From: Valencia hispanica
Taxonomy: Eukaryota > Chordata > Actinopteri > Cyprinodontiformes > Valenciidae
Direction of reading: 5' to 3'
DNA length: 64,000 nt
NCBI GenBank assembly: GCA_963556495.2
Contig: OY747716.1
Coordinates: 17,558,540 to 17,622,539 of the forward strand
Part shown: in pieces, positions 20,951 to 31,901 of the stretch
Numbering within the stretch: position 1 is the stretch's first letter
Layout of the letters: the number at the start of each line of letters is the position of its first letter
Notes under the pieces: model-generated
What the model saw: only the letters and a program-made list of their open reading frames with translations
Databases searched by the model: none
Told to the model about the DNA's origin: nothing
Program-made: the position numbers and the translations under genes

Positions 20951-21690
20951 ATAACTTTACCAAAAGACCATAGAACCGGTTGCACAGATAGGGCCCTGGT
21001 CCTACCTATTTTTCATCATCGTGTGTAACAGAAAGAAATCGGGAGAAAGGAAACATAAAGATATTTTACAGTTTTTCTGACTTGCTAAAACACTAAACTC
21101 CATTCTCTAAACCAGATTCTCAGTGGCCTAAACTACTTTTTCGAATCAAAAACTATTTTGGCCAAATATTAAACACTGCTCAGGTACTTGGACACAATTT
21201 GCAAAACCCATCCATTCTTTTTCTCAAAATCTTAAACACATTCGCTGTCACTAAACATATTTCACACTTCTATAGTAAAAATGAAAGCATTGGCAGCAAA
21301 ATGGGAACACAACTAAAATACAACTGTCATCTTTTAGACAGAAAATGCGATCAGATCAATTGGGCAGAATAAAAGTCAGTTCAGAGTGCACAGGTGGCAC
21401 ATGTGCGTCTACAATGGATGGACACATATAGGAGAGAGGAAGAGGAAGAAGAATCTGTGTGAGAGGAGGTGGACGAGGAGGAAGGGGACGAGGACGAACA
21501 ACAACATTACTGATGAAATTCAGCCAACTATATTACACTTTTATTCTGTGAATTACAGTAATATGGTTTTTATTTTGTCTTATTAATTTTTTGTTACCTA
21601 CATTCAGCTCTTCATTTCTCTCTAATCACAATATATTTTTGTTAAATACTGGAAACAAATATATTCATGTTAACTACCTGCTTTGGAGAC
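20950..21690 (+). mobile_element. Left part of a degraded DNA transposon (Tc1-like?)
   Basis: In the other duplicate the element runs on to about 62050. There the right end (61930-62010, inverted) resembles the left end's 'tctcaaaatcttaaacacat' region, giving inverted termini. A short frame at 21470-21550 rich in Arg/Gly codons followed by NNNITDEIQPTI recalls the start of a fish Tc1-like transposase. This copy is cut off where the hAT element begins at 21719. Confidence 0.4.
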
Positions 21691-21718
21691 TGTCTTCAAT
21701 TAGATGCAGTGTCTAATG

Positions 21719-22423
21719 CAGTGTTCTTCAACCACTGTGCCGCAGCACACTAGTGTGCCGTGAGAGATTGTCAGGTGTGCTGTGGAGAATTATCCAATTT
21801 CACCTAATATGTCTAAAAACTATTTTTGAAAACGAATTAATTATCATCTTTAATATGCCATTGTTGATTGTCTGTGCTGTAGTAGTGACTGGCAGCGTAA
21901 TCAGCGTAATGATTCCTTATCACTAGATGGCAGCAGGTAACAAATTGCATTGTACGTTAAGACAAGAGAATTAGTGATGCATGAATGCAATAGGTAGCGG
22001 TGAAAGCATTGTGGCTACCAAGACTACGATGACAGTGATGGAGATGTTTTTGAAAAAGAAAAATGCTAACTCTGATCTTGGCCCTGGACAAAATTCAGAC
22101 CCAGATAAAGGCCCTAGTATGAGTTGAGGTCAAAAGAAGGCAAATACGGTGAGCTCGAGGCAATACAGCTAGAGTTACATTTCATTTGGATTTAGTTTTA
22201 CCGGGGATGCAACGACACAGACTCCGTTGTGCTTGGTGTGTGGTGAAAAACAATCCAACAGTGCTATGGTACTAAGCAAGCTTAAACGCCATTTCCAAAC
22301 GAAACACCCTTCGCTTCAAAACAAGAATGCAGACTGTTTTGTTCGCCTGCGTAAACACACGCAGAAACAGGCAACTTTTATGACACAAACCACAAAGGTA
22401 AATGAGAGAGCCTTTAAAGCTAG
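21719..22423 (+). pseudogene. hAT (ZBED-type) transposase relic, 5' part with BED finger
   Basis: The element starts CAGTGTTCTTCAACCACTGT, a hAT-type terminus. From about 22220 the frame shows [12 protein letters not shown]...[11 protein letters not shown], a BED zinc finger with the C-x2-C and H-x4-H pairs in place. The frame runs into provirus ERV1 at 22424 and resumes at 31393. Stops upstream of the finger show it is inactive. It resembles vertebrate ZBED5-like transposase derivatives. Confidence 0.8.
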
Positions 22424-22984
22424 TGTTGTATTCAACTTTTTTGAGGCTATTTTTTATTATGCAGTACATATGTTTTAATTATATCTTTTTTAAGCTTTAG
22501 AAGTAATAGGCCTGTTTATATTATTCAGGGTAGTAAAACATGACTCTGTTACCAGTATTTTATAGGGTTGAAGGTTTTAAGTAAACAAACTCTTGAGTAA
22601 ATATATGAATTGAAAGCAGGGAGGATCAGCTATAACTCTAAGTCATGTTATAACCCAGTTCATGGTACGGTCAAGAGACCTGGAGAAAATAAATGACCTG
22701 TCAAGATGTAGAAGGAGGAGAGAGGAGTCATGGGATATGTTCTTTGTTCTTTTTCAAATAAAAATGGTACAGCCTTGTAAGAGAATGAGTCAGATCTTGT
22801 CTGGCTCCCATCTGCAGGTGCGTCCTTCAAACAAGATATCTGATTGTGTGTGTTTTTGTTACTCTCTGCCTCTCAGCTCTGGGTCTTATTTTGAAACAGT
22901 TCCCGTTGGGGTTTTGGAGTTCGGCGCCCCCACCTCTCTGAGCAGGAAGTGAGTTGCAGAGCACATTATGATAAGAAGCCGACA
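22424..22984 (+). repeat. ERV1 5' LTR
   Basis: The 561-bp LTR has TG…CA ends. It is identical to 30832-31392 except for six substitutions (near 22435, 22600, 22608, 22733, 22869 and 22907). An AATAAA is present at about 22757. Confidence 0.95.
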
Positions 22985-22987
22985 AAA

Positions 22988-23005
22988 TGGTGGAGGATGC
23001 GGGCA
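22988..23005 (+). promoter_or_regulatory. ERV1 primer binding site, tRNA-Ala type
   Basis: TGGTGGAGGATGCGGGCA starts 3 nt after the 5' LTR. It is the exact complement of the 3' end (…CATCCTCCA plus CCA) of the vertebrate tRNA-Ala(AGC) sequence as I remember it. The tRNA would prime minus-strand DNA synthesis. Confidence 0.75.
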
Positions 23006-24799
23006 TTTGATTTGGTTTTGAGTTTTCTCAGGGCTGGGAGAGATTGAGTGTGAGTAATGAGTGTGGCATAACTGATTGATACATGTGTTTGTGGCAATTA
23101 TAGTGATTTTGTGTTTTTTCTTTGAGTTCAACAGAGAATCGGAGAGCGACTGGATTGATCCTTGCTAATCAACACCCGGGTGGTTTTGTATCAATCTGGA
23201 AAAAGCGCTAACACCAAATTAATAGGTATTGATCGATTTAAACGTTCTCCATTTAATGTTGACGTGTTGTTCTTTCGGTTGAGGGCCGACCGAAGTGCGG
23301 ACCAGGGGCTTGAGAGTTGGCCGCTCACTTCCGATGGGACGCTGTCGGAAATCTCCCGGGCTGACAAGCGGAAGAGACAGCAGCAGGGCCTGGGTGTTCT
23401 CTGTTGCCTAGACGGATTACCTTGGAGAGGCCGGCGTATCTTCCAAACGCACGTTTGAGCCACGTGAATTGGATTGTGTTTAAAGGCCCGGCTTTAGGTG
23501 GCTCCGGTAGAGGTTAGTGTTTGATGAGATTGTGAAAATTGTTGTTCTTTCTTTCTCTCGGATGTTTGTGTGTGTGATTGGAGAAGTCGCGGTGACGGAA
23601 AGAAAAGCTACCAGGTAGCTTATGCACTCCGGCCGCACATAAACTTCTCATTTAGGGGAACTAACCGACTGAATCTAAAACCATAATTCCTCTGCGAATC
23701 TTAAACGCCTAGACAATGCCCGCGCTTCTTGTATAGACAATAAGCGTAGAAGCTTGACATTGTAGAGGAATAAGGGAATATCATTTTCAGTCAGCTAAAG
23801 TACCACCATAAGTTAGCTTACGGCTAACGCACAGTTTGGATGAGTTTCGCCTGGAAATAAAGGCGTTCAACCTTGTGCAACTACTTAAACACGTCTAAAG
23901 CATTGTCGAACACATATATATAGGACTGTTATTATGAATAACTGGTAGTAAACTCTATAGAATATATATAAAATAACTTTTTATGATAACGGAGCGGTCA
24001 CGTTTGGCTTCCGGTTGAGCTAGGTTGCTCATGATGACAGCTAATCTTTGGTAGCTTAGCTTCCGAACTGTATTTATTTGGCTCGGTTAAACAGTCATTC
24101 GAGTATTGATGGCGAAGTGTGGTTTTGTTGGAGGCATTTTGTTCTTGGTTGGTTTACTTATGAGTACGGTTTGTTAGGTTTAGCATCGTAGTGAAGAATT
24201 AGCCATCTGTGCACCGGCGTATTCATTCCGCGGTGTGACCCGGAAGTTTTATTGGGCCGGACTTTGATCTGTCAGTCCGGCGGAGTTTTTTTTTTTTTGA
24301 GCAAACTGTTGACGATTTTGTGTTGCAAAGCGAGTTTTTAAACGTATTTCTTTCGGTATATGTTTTAATGATAAATAAAAATTGCTTTATATTGAGAGAA
24401 TTCTATTTCTTCGGGTGTTTCACCGAAGTGTGCGTCCCGAGTTTTGGCGCAGGCCGGACTCTATTAGGAATTCTTTGATTTTTAGATGAAACGACAATAA
24501 TCTCCGTATATAAATAAATTAATGATAAGATAAACAGTGCGTTATAAACCTTTTTAGCTTTCCTTCGTTTCGGCTTTGCCTAAAACATTATTAAGGTTAA
24601 TGTTGCATGAATAAATAATATATAAACTCCTTCACTATAAAAAGAAATAAATTAAATAAATAAAAACGGTGCCTGCCTTTACTGTTAACTGCATTAATAT
24701 TGGGATAAATTTGGGCCTACGAATTGATAGTTTATCAATTAAAATAAATAATTTATAGAGTTAATACAAATAACCTATTTTTTTAAATTTTAATCCATT
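23006..24799 (+). other. ERV1 untranslated leader
   Basis: This is 1.8 kb between the primer site and gag with no long frame. It is unusually long for a simple retrovirus. It contains a T-run at 24290-24298 and becomes AT-rich before gag. It probably holds the packaging signal; no splice donor is called with confidence. Confidence 0.5.
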
Positions 24800-26275
24800 T
24801 TGGATTTTTGTTACGAATATTCAATGGCAGCCGAATATAAATTACTTCCTGTTCCACAGGGACGAAACTGGCGTACTTTAGATGCCCAATTGTTAATATA
24901 CATTTCTAAATTATATTCTGTTTTAGTTGATAAGCCCGGTAAAAAAGATAAAAACCAGTTCCAGGGCCTTATGACGGCCATGTGGGCTCGTCATGGTGCC
25001 CGAGGAGACGACAAAAGAAGTTTGTCACAAATGTGTTTTGAGGAAGGGAAACATTATGCAGATAAAGCTAAAACAGCAAAGAGCATCACTGGTGCTAAAA
25101 TGAGACACTTAAAAGCTGAGAAAATGTGGAAAACATGGGGTTTAGCAGGACAGGGTATTGATCATTTGTGTGTTACTGCAGAAAATAGTTTTTCGGCAGA
25201 CCATATCCCTCCCCCATATCAACCTATGTACCCCATATTGACGACCTCTGGTCAAACACATATTTCATGGGGCTTGGAGACAGACAATGGCCAGATTATA
25301 CTTCAAAACACGCAGGGTGACCCACCGAGTTCACCATCTCTTTGTGAGCCACCCCCGGTGGGCATTACTCCCCCCCTTCCTTCAAGCAGTGCAGTGTTGC
25401 ACTGGAGTGGCCTCCCACAGAGGTCTGTAGCCCATGAACCATTGACTAAAAAACCACAGGGTGATTTAAAGGTAAAAGATGATGGACAAGATTATAAATT
25501 GCGTTTTGAAGTCACCGGTAAAGGGGTTGTAGAACACACTGGGGAGGAAAAACGACAGCTATTAAAATTAGTAGAACAAGACACCGATAAATTGTTTTTG
25601 GCGTATAATGCTAAATTGATGGATGAGATGGAGCAGCACGAACACAGGTTAACTAAAGTTCAGCTACAGATGGATGGAGTGCTGCAGAATCAGGAAAGAT
25701 TAGCATCTGTGGTAAGGGGTCAAGCTGCAGACTTTTCAGGGAATGCCAGCCCCAGTCAACGTGATGAATGTGCAGCGGTTCTACAGGTCAAAAATATGCA
25801 GACGTTGGGGGACAAGGGGAGTGAAGGACCATTTAAGAATACCAGATCTCAGGTGTCACTGGGGGCAAGTGGAGGCCCTGATTTAATGCTTCCTTTAGTG
25901 GGAGCATCAGATGGTTCAGTAATTTACAAACCATGGAAGATGGCTGACATATCTGCCATCATTCTGCAACTCCCTGCTTTGACTGGTGGAGGAAACTGTT
26001 GGATAAATAAATTAAATCAGTTGACTTCAGGGCAAACCCTAGCGGTGGGGGATTGGAAAGCTATTATGGGTAGAATGTTGACATTGACAGATTATAATGA
26101 GATGATGCTCCAGTGTCAGCTAGCATGTGTACTTGATGAAGCCCCATTCACGCATTATGCATATGAGCTTGCCGAGTGGGTCAGAAGAAAATATCCTACT
26201 CCGCCTGCGTCTAAAATTTTGAAATTTCCCTGGTCAACTGATGTTACTCCCGCAGAACATATAGCAAAAATGTAA
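24800..26275 (+). pseudogene. gag: ERV1 gag, matrix and capsid part
   Basis: The frame is 491 codons; the likely start is the ATG at 24824 (MAAEYKLLPV). A PPPY late-domain motif (HIPPPYQPMYP) lies near residue 140, used by many retroviruses to recruit NEDD4-type ligases for budding. The C-terminal half (around ISAIILQLPALTGGG to LAEWVRRKYP) looks like a gamma-type capsid. The frame stops at 26275 because of a one-base shift near 26270. The capsid end then continues in the next frame (26361-26597). It closely resembles the gag fragment of ERV2. Confidence 0.85.
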
Positions 26276-26597
26276 AGATAAATGGGTTGCAGTTACTGGA
26301 GAACACCCTCGAGATCCGGGAAATAATCGGATTTGGTTTAGAGAAGCAGTTTTAGCAGGCATGCCAGAGTCTGTTGCTACATTAATGAAACGGAATCCTG
26401 ATTCACACATTTATGATCAGCCTACATGGGAAAGACACGTAACATATTATTTACAAGATGTGCAAGATTCTGCGTTAAAGGACGCTGAGGAGAATAAGAA
26501 AATGGAGACTGCTTTGTTAAAACTACAGTTAAAAGAGGCTCAGAATAAATTGACTGACTTGTATCAGTCTAAAAAAAGTGAAACAGATGGTGGCTGA
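26276..26597 (+). pseudogene. gag: ERV1 gag, capsid C-terminal segment
   Basis: The segment is open in a different frame from the upstream gag. It includes VATLMKRNPD, WERHVTYYLQD and a charged coiled-coil-like stretch METALLKLQLKEAQNKL. ERV2 has the same stretch (LETALLKMQLKEAQVKI) in one frame with its nucleocapsid. Here the frame ends at 26597, just before the nucleocapsid, by a second shift. Confidence 0.8.
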
Positions 26598-27468
26598 AGC
26601 AGCACCTACTGTTGGATCAGGGACAGTGCTGCCTTCTTTTCCTGTGATGTATGCTGGAGCTGCGCCGAATCCGCCATTTACTGCTCCTTATAGGACATGG
26701 CAGCCTCGTGGCAGGTCACGTGGCAAGGCCAGGTTTGGGGATTTTAGAGGCATGGGGAGAGGGCAGCCAGGTGCTAACGGTTGTCACAGGTGTGGCTCCA
26801 ATGAACACTGGGTGAGGGAGTGCCCACACCCACAAGGGGGCGCTATACCTCCCGGTCAGCCACCTCTACATATGGCTCCAATGACTCTCCCTATAACTCA
26901 ACCATTGCCTGTTTCAGTGGGTGATCAAAGACTATCACATCCTTTTGTCATTGCTCAAACCACGCCTGTCAACTTGTTAGGCAGAGATCTGCTTATCAAA
27001 CTTGGTGCTACTATCCTATGTACCCCTGATGGACTTATGGTGACTTTTCCGAATGGACGTACGCATTGCTGTGACACCATGAGTGGTCAATTTTTGCTGA
27101 AGGATGACACTTCACAAGTGGCTGATATTTTCTGGGCCAGATTGACTACGATGTCTGCACATGAATCTTCTGCGGCTGACTTTCTGAGATGCTGGAAGCC
27201 TTGGCTGCTTGAACTCCAGCCTTTTGTTCCACCGCCTGATCCTTTCCGTGTGACCTTCCTTTATGAGAGGGGCGATCCTACCTTATACCAGGAACAATTT
27301 GAAACAGAACTTGAAGGCCAAAGTTGGTCTGTGGCTTCGGGTCCATGCTTTGTGGGGAGGAAGGGTGTGGCACTGTTTGCTGATCTGACTTCAAAGCAGC
27401 ATAAATGGTATATGATGGAAGCTGAAGCGCTTCCACACATATCGCTTTTGTTGCATCCGAAACATTAA
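26578..27468 (+). pseudogene. ERV1 nucleocapsid joined to a protease without active site
   Basis: The N-terminal part is Arg/Gly-rich and has one zinc knuckle, CHRCGSNEHWVREC (C-x2-C-x4-H-x4-C). Shortly after comes LPITQPLPVSVG and LLGRDLLIKLGAT, which in ERV2 lie well downstream of the protease DTGA box. ERV1 therefore lost the stretch containing the catalytic Asp, while the frame remained open. It then continues with the linker toward RT (FLYERGDPTLYQEQF) and stops at 27468. Confidence 0.85.
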
Positions 27469-27477
27469 GGTAAAGAT

Positions 27478-28524
27478 TTGGGGGGAATGGTTAAGAGGGG
27501 AGTTGAATTAAGAGATTGGGTCCATACCCAGATACCTTCAGTCTCTTTTTCTCCTTCTACTCAGATGTACAAAATAGACACGCAGCTCTCTGATACTACC
27601 ATTCTGGAACATTTGCAGCTTTCTAGTAATCATGGCAGAGAAAAAACAGATCATCCTGATGCAGTGGAGGCCTTAAAGGTCGTGCCTGACTCTTTGTGGT
27701 CAGATGGTCCCACTGATGTTGGTCTAGTGCAAACCACACCCATCACATTTGAGATGAAACATTCTGATCCAATCTGGCGTTCTCAGTACCCACATAAACC
27801 TCAGGCTGAGGAAGGTATTGCAGACACTATTGCAGGCTTACTTGAAGCTGGAGTTTTAGAACCATCAAACTCTTCATATAACACCCCTATTCTTCCTGTG
27901 GAAAAACAAGGTACTGGTAAATACAGAATGGCACATGATTTGCGTGCTATTAATGAGGCCCTTAGAACCCCTCCCATTTCTACACCGAATCCGTATACAG
28001 CTCTGGCATCACTGACACCTGATTTAAAATGGTTTACCTGCATAGATTTGGCTAATGCATTTTTCTGTTTACCGCTCCATCCTTCTGTCAGGGATATTTT
28101 TTCATTTACATTTAGGGGCAGGAAGCTACGTTATAGTAGGCTTCCGCAGGGTTTTGCTTTATCTCCAGGTATTTTTAATCAGGTGTTGAAGCAGTCATTA
28201 AGCACTGTACAGCTCCCTCCAGGCTGTGTACTGACCCAATATGTGGACGATTTACTTTTAGCATCCCCTACTGTTGAAAAGTGCATAGCAGCGACTCTAG
28301 TTGTGTTGCAACATTTGGGAAAAGAGGGATTTAAAGTCTCCCGCGATAAGCTTCAGTTGGTCAGGCAGGAAGTCCAGTTCCTGGGGCGAAGAGTGACCGC
28401 TCAAGGCGCTGGACTGACGGACACCCACAAGAATGCTATTTTGGCCCATTCTAAACCTCTCACTGTTAAATCAATGCTGTCATTTCAGGGGACTGACACA
28501 TTTTTCCAGACATTATGTGCCTAA
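27478..28524 (+). pseudogene. pol: ERV1 reverse transcriptase, palm and fingers
   Basis: The RT motifs are present: ILPVEKQGTGKYRMAHDLR, FTCIDLANAFF (motif A Asp), RLPQGFALSPGIF (motif B) and QYVDDLLLA (YVDD box). KVSRDKLQLV and EVQFLGRRVT lead into the thumb. The frame breaks near 28490 within LSFQG, where ERV2 keeps the frame open. RT class is gammaretrovirus-like from the LPQG and YVDD context. Confidence 0.88.
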
Positions 28525-29476
28525 TTACACAAACCTTACCGCACCACTCAGGGCTCTTGTAAATGCTCATGGTATGAAAAATCTGCATGCTAAATTAGAA
28601 TGGGACATACCGGCTGAGGAGGCATTTATTAAGTTGAAACAGGCTCTAGCACAAGCAGCTGATTTAGCCACTCCTGACTATACATGTCCATTTTTTCTTA
28701 ACACATCAGAAACAGATGGGGTGGTTAATGGGATTTTGTTTCAGAAAAAAGGTGGTCAGAGACACATTCTTATGTATCTTAGCATAAAGCTGCAAGCTAT
28801 TGAAATGAGACAGCCACCTTGCACGAGACATGCAGCAGGAATTGCACACCTAGTGGAGAAAACTTCACACATTGTTAGGGGTTATCCACTTAATATTTTG
28901 ACATCTCATGGAGTCATGGCATTGGTTAATTCTGAGACGTTTACTCTTTCTACTTTGCGTCAGCAGCGGATTAGCAGAGTTTTGGAGGCACCAAACATTA
29001 TTTTTACGCATGAAGGAATAAACATGGCTGAACAAATCACCGCCTCTGGGGAGCAGCATGACTGTGTCAGGCTGAATTCTGTTGCTCAAAAAATACGTCC
29101 TGATTTACGGTCCGATCCCTTACCTACAGGTTTTGTGCTCTATACAGATGGTTGTTGTTTTAGAGATGGACAGGGCCAGTTAAGATCAGGTTTTGCAGTT
29201 GTTGAGCAGAATGGAGATTCACTACATACTGTCGTGTCAGGGAAGCTGGACGGCAAGCAGAGCGCACAGCGTGCTGAGATAAGGGCTCTTATTGAAGCAT
29301 GCAAATGGGGAAGAGATAAAGACGTCACGATTTACACTGATTCGAACTACGGGTTTTCTGTTATACATTATGAATTACCACAGTGGAAGAGAGCAGGTTT
29401 TGTTAATGCTACTGGGGTCACAGCAAGGCTGACACTGTTGACGCGTGGGGAAATAGGGCGTCATCGAGCGGTCTAA
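28433..29476 (+). pseudogene. pol: ERV1 RT connection and RNase H, truncated
   Basis: After the shift near 28490 the frame gives FSRHYVPNYTNLT, FFLNTSETDGVV and then RNase H: VLYTDGCCF (first Asp), QRAEIRALIEAC (Glu) and TIYTDSNYGF (Asp). It ends shortly after HYELPQWKRAG, before the RNase H C-terminus. Integrase should follow, but no HHCC or DDE motif is seen downstream. Confidence 0.85.
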
Positions 29477-30497
29477 TTCAACTTTAAATTTACAGCTGGC
29501 AGAGAACCTCAGGTGTCACCGCACCCTGACCCGGACCCTCGCAGTGATCATCAGCATCTGAAGGGCCTGGTCTCCTCCTTCCTTCCGACCCCTCTCCTGT
29601 CCCTCACGCTGCAGCAGCTCTCTGCTGACCTGGGAAAATCTCTTTGCAGCGGGTGGTGTCGGTTCTGACTAGGCGGTGTCGACTGCCGAAGCCAGGAGGC
29701 GGGGCCTGACCCACCCAGAAGATTGGTTGAAGTTGCTGTATTCATCCAGTGTAATCTATATGTGTAAAAGAATTGGGCGAGATAAGCAATTTGGACTTGC
29801 TTTTCTCGAAGAGGGATTGTACCGAAGAGAAAAGATCGCAAGAAATCAAACACATTTCACAGCAGGTTTTGACCACCTCACAATCGGTGGGGGAAGCTAT
29901 TGGAGGCGGGGCCTGTCTGTGCATTTGTGTTTATTGGGGGAAATGTTCAGTTAATGAAGTAACTGTCATTTCAGTGAGGGCGATCTGCAGAAAAGACAGT
30001 AACTTTGGGAAAAAATAAAGAGTCCACTGTACTGAATCATTTCATCACTCTGGTAGCCACCTGCTGCCAGAGAAATAAACAAGAGCAAAGACTAGAGAAC
30101 AAAATAATAAAGACTGAACACTTATTAATCATTTTTCTTGTATTTTACAGGTTGTCTAACCGATTTTTATTTACAGGTGCAGATTGCTAGACACTGCCTA
30201 AGAGGGTGTCAAAGAATTTTTAAGTAGTCGATTTGTAGGATTTTTTCTTAATATTCAGTTTTTACGGTTTTATAAAACTTTTTTAGTAATAAGATAAAAT
30301 ATTTTAAGGAGTGTTTAAAGTATAATCAGGTTGACTGACTACTAATTTTTGTTTTACTTATCCTTTTTTCATTATGATGTGGTTTTTGTAGGATGTTTTT
30401 GGGGTTGGTGACAATTGCTAGAGTTTGCTTTTACTAAAAGAATATTGAGAATTAGGTTAAAACATAAAAAACAATAATAATAAATTAGAAAAAAATA
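29477..30497 (+). other. Unassigned 1-kb stretch inside ERV1 replacing integrase and most of env
   Basis: The sequence from about 29490 ('tttacagctggcagagaacc') to about 30200 does not look like retroviral coding sequence. It has GC-rich text with 'gaggcggggcctg' twice (29696 and 29904). Two polypyrimidine-AG signals, 'aatttacag' (29494) and 'tattttacag' (30150), resemble splice acceptors. It may be captured or rearranged sequence. Confidence 0.4.
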
Positions 30498-30809
30498 TTG
30501 CTTAAAGGTAAAGATAAAGAAAAAAAAGAACAGACTCTTCTCACTTTGAATAATCATGTTAGAAAGAGGGACAATTTGTTAAATAATATGTTTGGTAAAT
30601 GGAAGACTCTGGCAATGTCTATAATGGTTTCTTTAGCAGTATTTGTGTCAACTATGGTGTTATGTGGATGTTGTTGTATTCCTTGTATACGTTCTTTGCT
30701 CACAAAGTGTATTGAAAAAGCTGTTGGTGATAATGTGCAAGGTCAATATCTGTTGCTCCCTCACATGGAGCCTGAAGGGGAAGTACAGAGGAGTGGTCAA
30801 TCTATTTGA
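30498..30809 (+). pseudogene. env: ERV1 env C-terminal fragment (membrane anchor)
   Basis: The frame gives a short heptad-like segment, a hydrophobic anchor (SIMVSLAVFVSTMVLCG) and a Cys cluster CGCCCIPC followed by a tail with YLLLPHMEPE. ERV2 env ends similarly (VTCCVIPCF … YMLVPI). The surface subunit and most of the transmembrane subunit are gone, so no fusion function is possible. Confidence 0.8.
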
Positions 30810-30818
30810 AAAATAGAT

Positions 30819-30831
30819 TGAAAGAGGGATT
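30819..30831 (+). promoter_or_regulatory. ERV1 polypurine tract
   Basis: The purine run 'gaaagagggat' directly precedes the 3' LTR start at 30832. The same core (AAAGAGGGAT) occurs at the equivalent place in ERV2. It primes plus-strand DNA in retroviruses. Confidence 0.75.
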
Positions 30832-31392
30832 TGTTGTATTCTACTTTTTTGAGGCTATTTTTTATTATGCAGTACATATGTTTTAATTATATCTTTTTTA
30901 AGCTTTAGAAGTAATAGGCCTGTTTATATTATTCAGGGTAGTAAAACATGACTCTGTTACCAGTATTTTATAGGGTTGAAGGTTTTAAGTAAACAAACGC
31001 TTGAGTAAAGATATGAATTGAAAGCAGGGAGGATCAGCTATAACTCTAAGTCATGTTATAACCCAGTTCATGGTACGGTCAAGAGACCTGGAGAAAATAA
31101 ATGACCTGTCAAGATGTAGAAGGAGGAGAGAGGAGTCATGTGATATGTTCTTTGTTCTTTTTCAAATAAAAATGGTACAGCCTTGTAAGAGAATGAGTCA
31201 GATCTTGTCTGGCTCCCATCTGCAGGTGCGTCCTTCAAACAAGATATCTGATTGTGTGTGTTTTTGTTACTCTCTGTCTCTCAGCTCTGGGTCTTATTTT
31301 GAAACAGTTCCCGCTGGGGTTTTGGAGTTCGGCGCCCCCACCTCTCTGAGCAGGAAGTGAGTTGCAGAGCACATTATGATAAGAAGCCGACA
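30832..31392 (+). repeat. ERV1 3' LTR
   Basis: 561 bp, TG…CA ends, about 99% identical to the 5' LTR. It is followed by the CTAG target duplication and the resumed hAT transposase sequence. Confidence 0.95.
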
Positions 31393-31774
31393 CTAGCTAC
31401 CGCATAGCTGAACTGGTAGCTAAATCAAAAAGGTCCCACACTATGGCAGAGACATTAATATTACCCGCCTGCAAAGCCATTGTAAATGAGATGCTCTGAT
31501 CTGAAGTGGTTAAAGAAATAGCCAAAGTCCCTCTCTCAGATAACACAATTTCCACACGTATTGATGACATTTCTGCAGACATCAAAAGTGTGGTTTTAGA
31601 AAAGATCCTTATCAGTGAGAAATGTGTGCTGCAACTTGACAAGTGTACTGATATTAGTGGACATGCTCAACTCTTGGCCAATGTGCGTTTTGTGGATGGA
31701 GACGCAATCAGAGAAAACTTCCTATTTTGCAAGGCATTGCCAGAAAAGACAACAGGAGAGGATATTTTTCGGGT
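31393..31774 (+). pseudogene. hAT transposase relic, middle part
   Basis: The frame resumes after ERV1 with [47 protein letters not shown] and FCKALPEKTTGEDIF. This is the catalytic-core region of ZBED5-like hAT transposases. A stop near 31500 and the following 101-bp inserted duplicate break it. Confidence 0.8.
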
Positions 31775-31875
31775 CAGGCAACTTTTATGACACAAACCAC
31801 AAAGGTAAATGAGAGAGCCTTTAAAGCTAGCTACCGCGTAGCTGAACTGGTAGCTAAATCAAAAAGGTCCCACAC
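31775..31875 (+). repeat. 101-bp duplicate of the ERV1 target region, without ERV1
   Basis: From 'caggcaacttttatgacac' to 'ggtcccacac' this equals 22368-22423 joined to 31397-31441, with a single difference (accgcg for accgca). It holds one CTAG and no provirus, so it records the empty site. It interrupts the transposase frame between GEDIF(R) and the expected SEYLE region. Confidence 0.88.
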
Positions 31876-31901
31876 ATCAGAATATCTTGAATAAGAAGGA
31901 C

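Larger units (their letters stand above)
12290..21690 (+). repeat. Segmental duplication, left copy
   Basis: Sequence from the CA tract to 'ctttggagactgt' (about 21690) is collinear with 44745-61820 apart from insertions and deletions. Shared landmarks are serpin exons 5-8, the intron 5 MITE, two hAT MITEs downstream of the gene, and the 16380-16900, 18590-19720 and 20290-21690 blocks. Private to this copy are 16920-17595, about 17740-18580 (Gypsy fragment) and 19720-20285 (LINE tail). The divergence looks like several percent by eye. Confidence 0.85.
22424..31392 (+). mobile_element. Endogenous retrovirus ERV1, both LTRs, internally deleted
   Basis: This 8969-bp provirus is inserted in the hAT transposase relic. 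Each LTR is 561 bp, starts TGTTGTATTC and ends CCGACA. The target duplication is CTAG at 22420-22423 and 31393-31396, and 4 bp is usual for gamma/epsilon-type retroviruses. By eye the LTRs differ at six sites (about 1.1%), which indicates a young insertion. Inside are gag, a protease lacking its active-site part, RT and RNase H, no recognisable integrase, and only the C-terminal tail of env. Frame breaks occur near 26270, 26580, 27470 and 28490, so this copy cannot replicate by itself. Confidence 0.95.
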
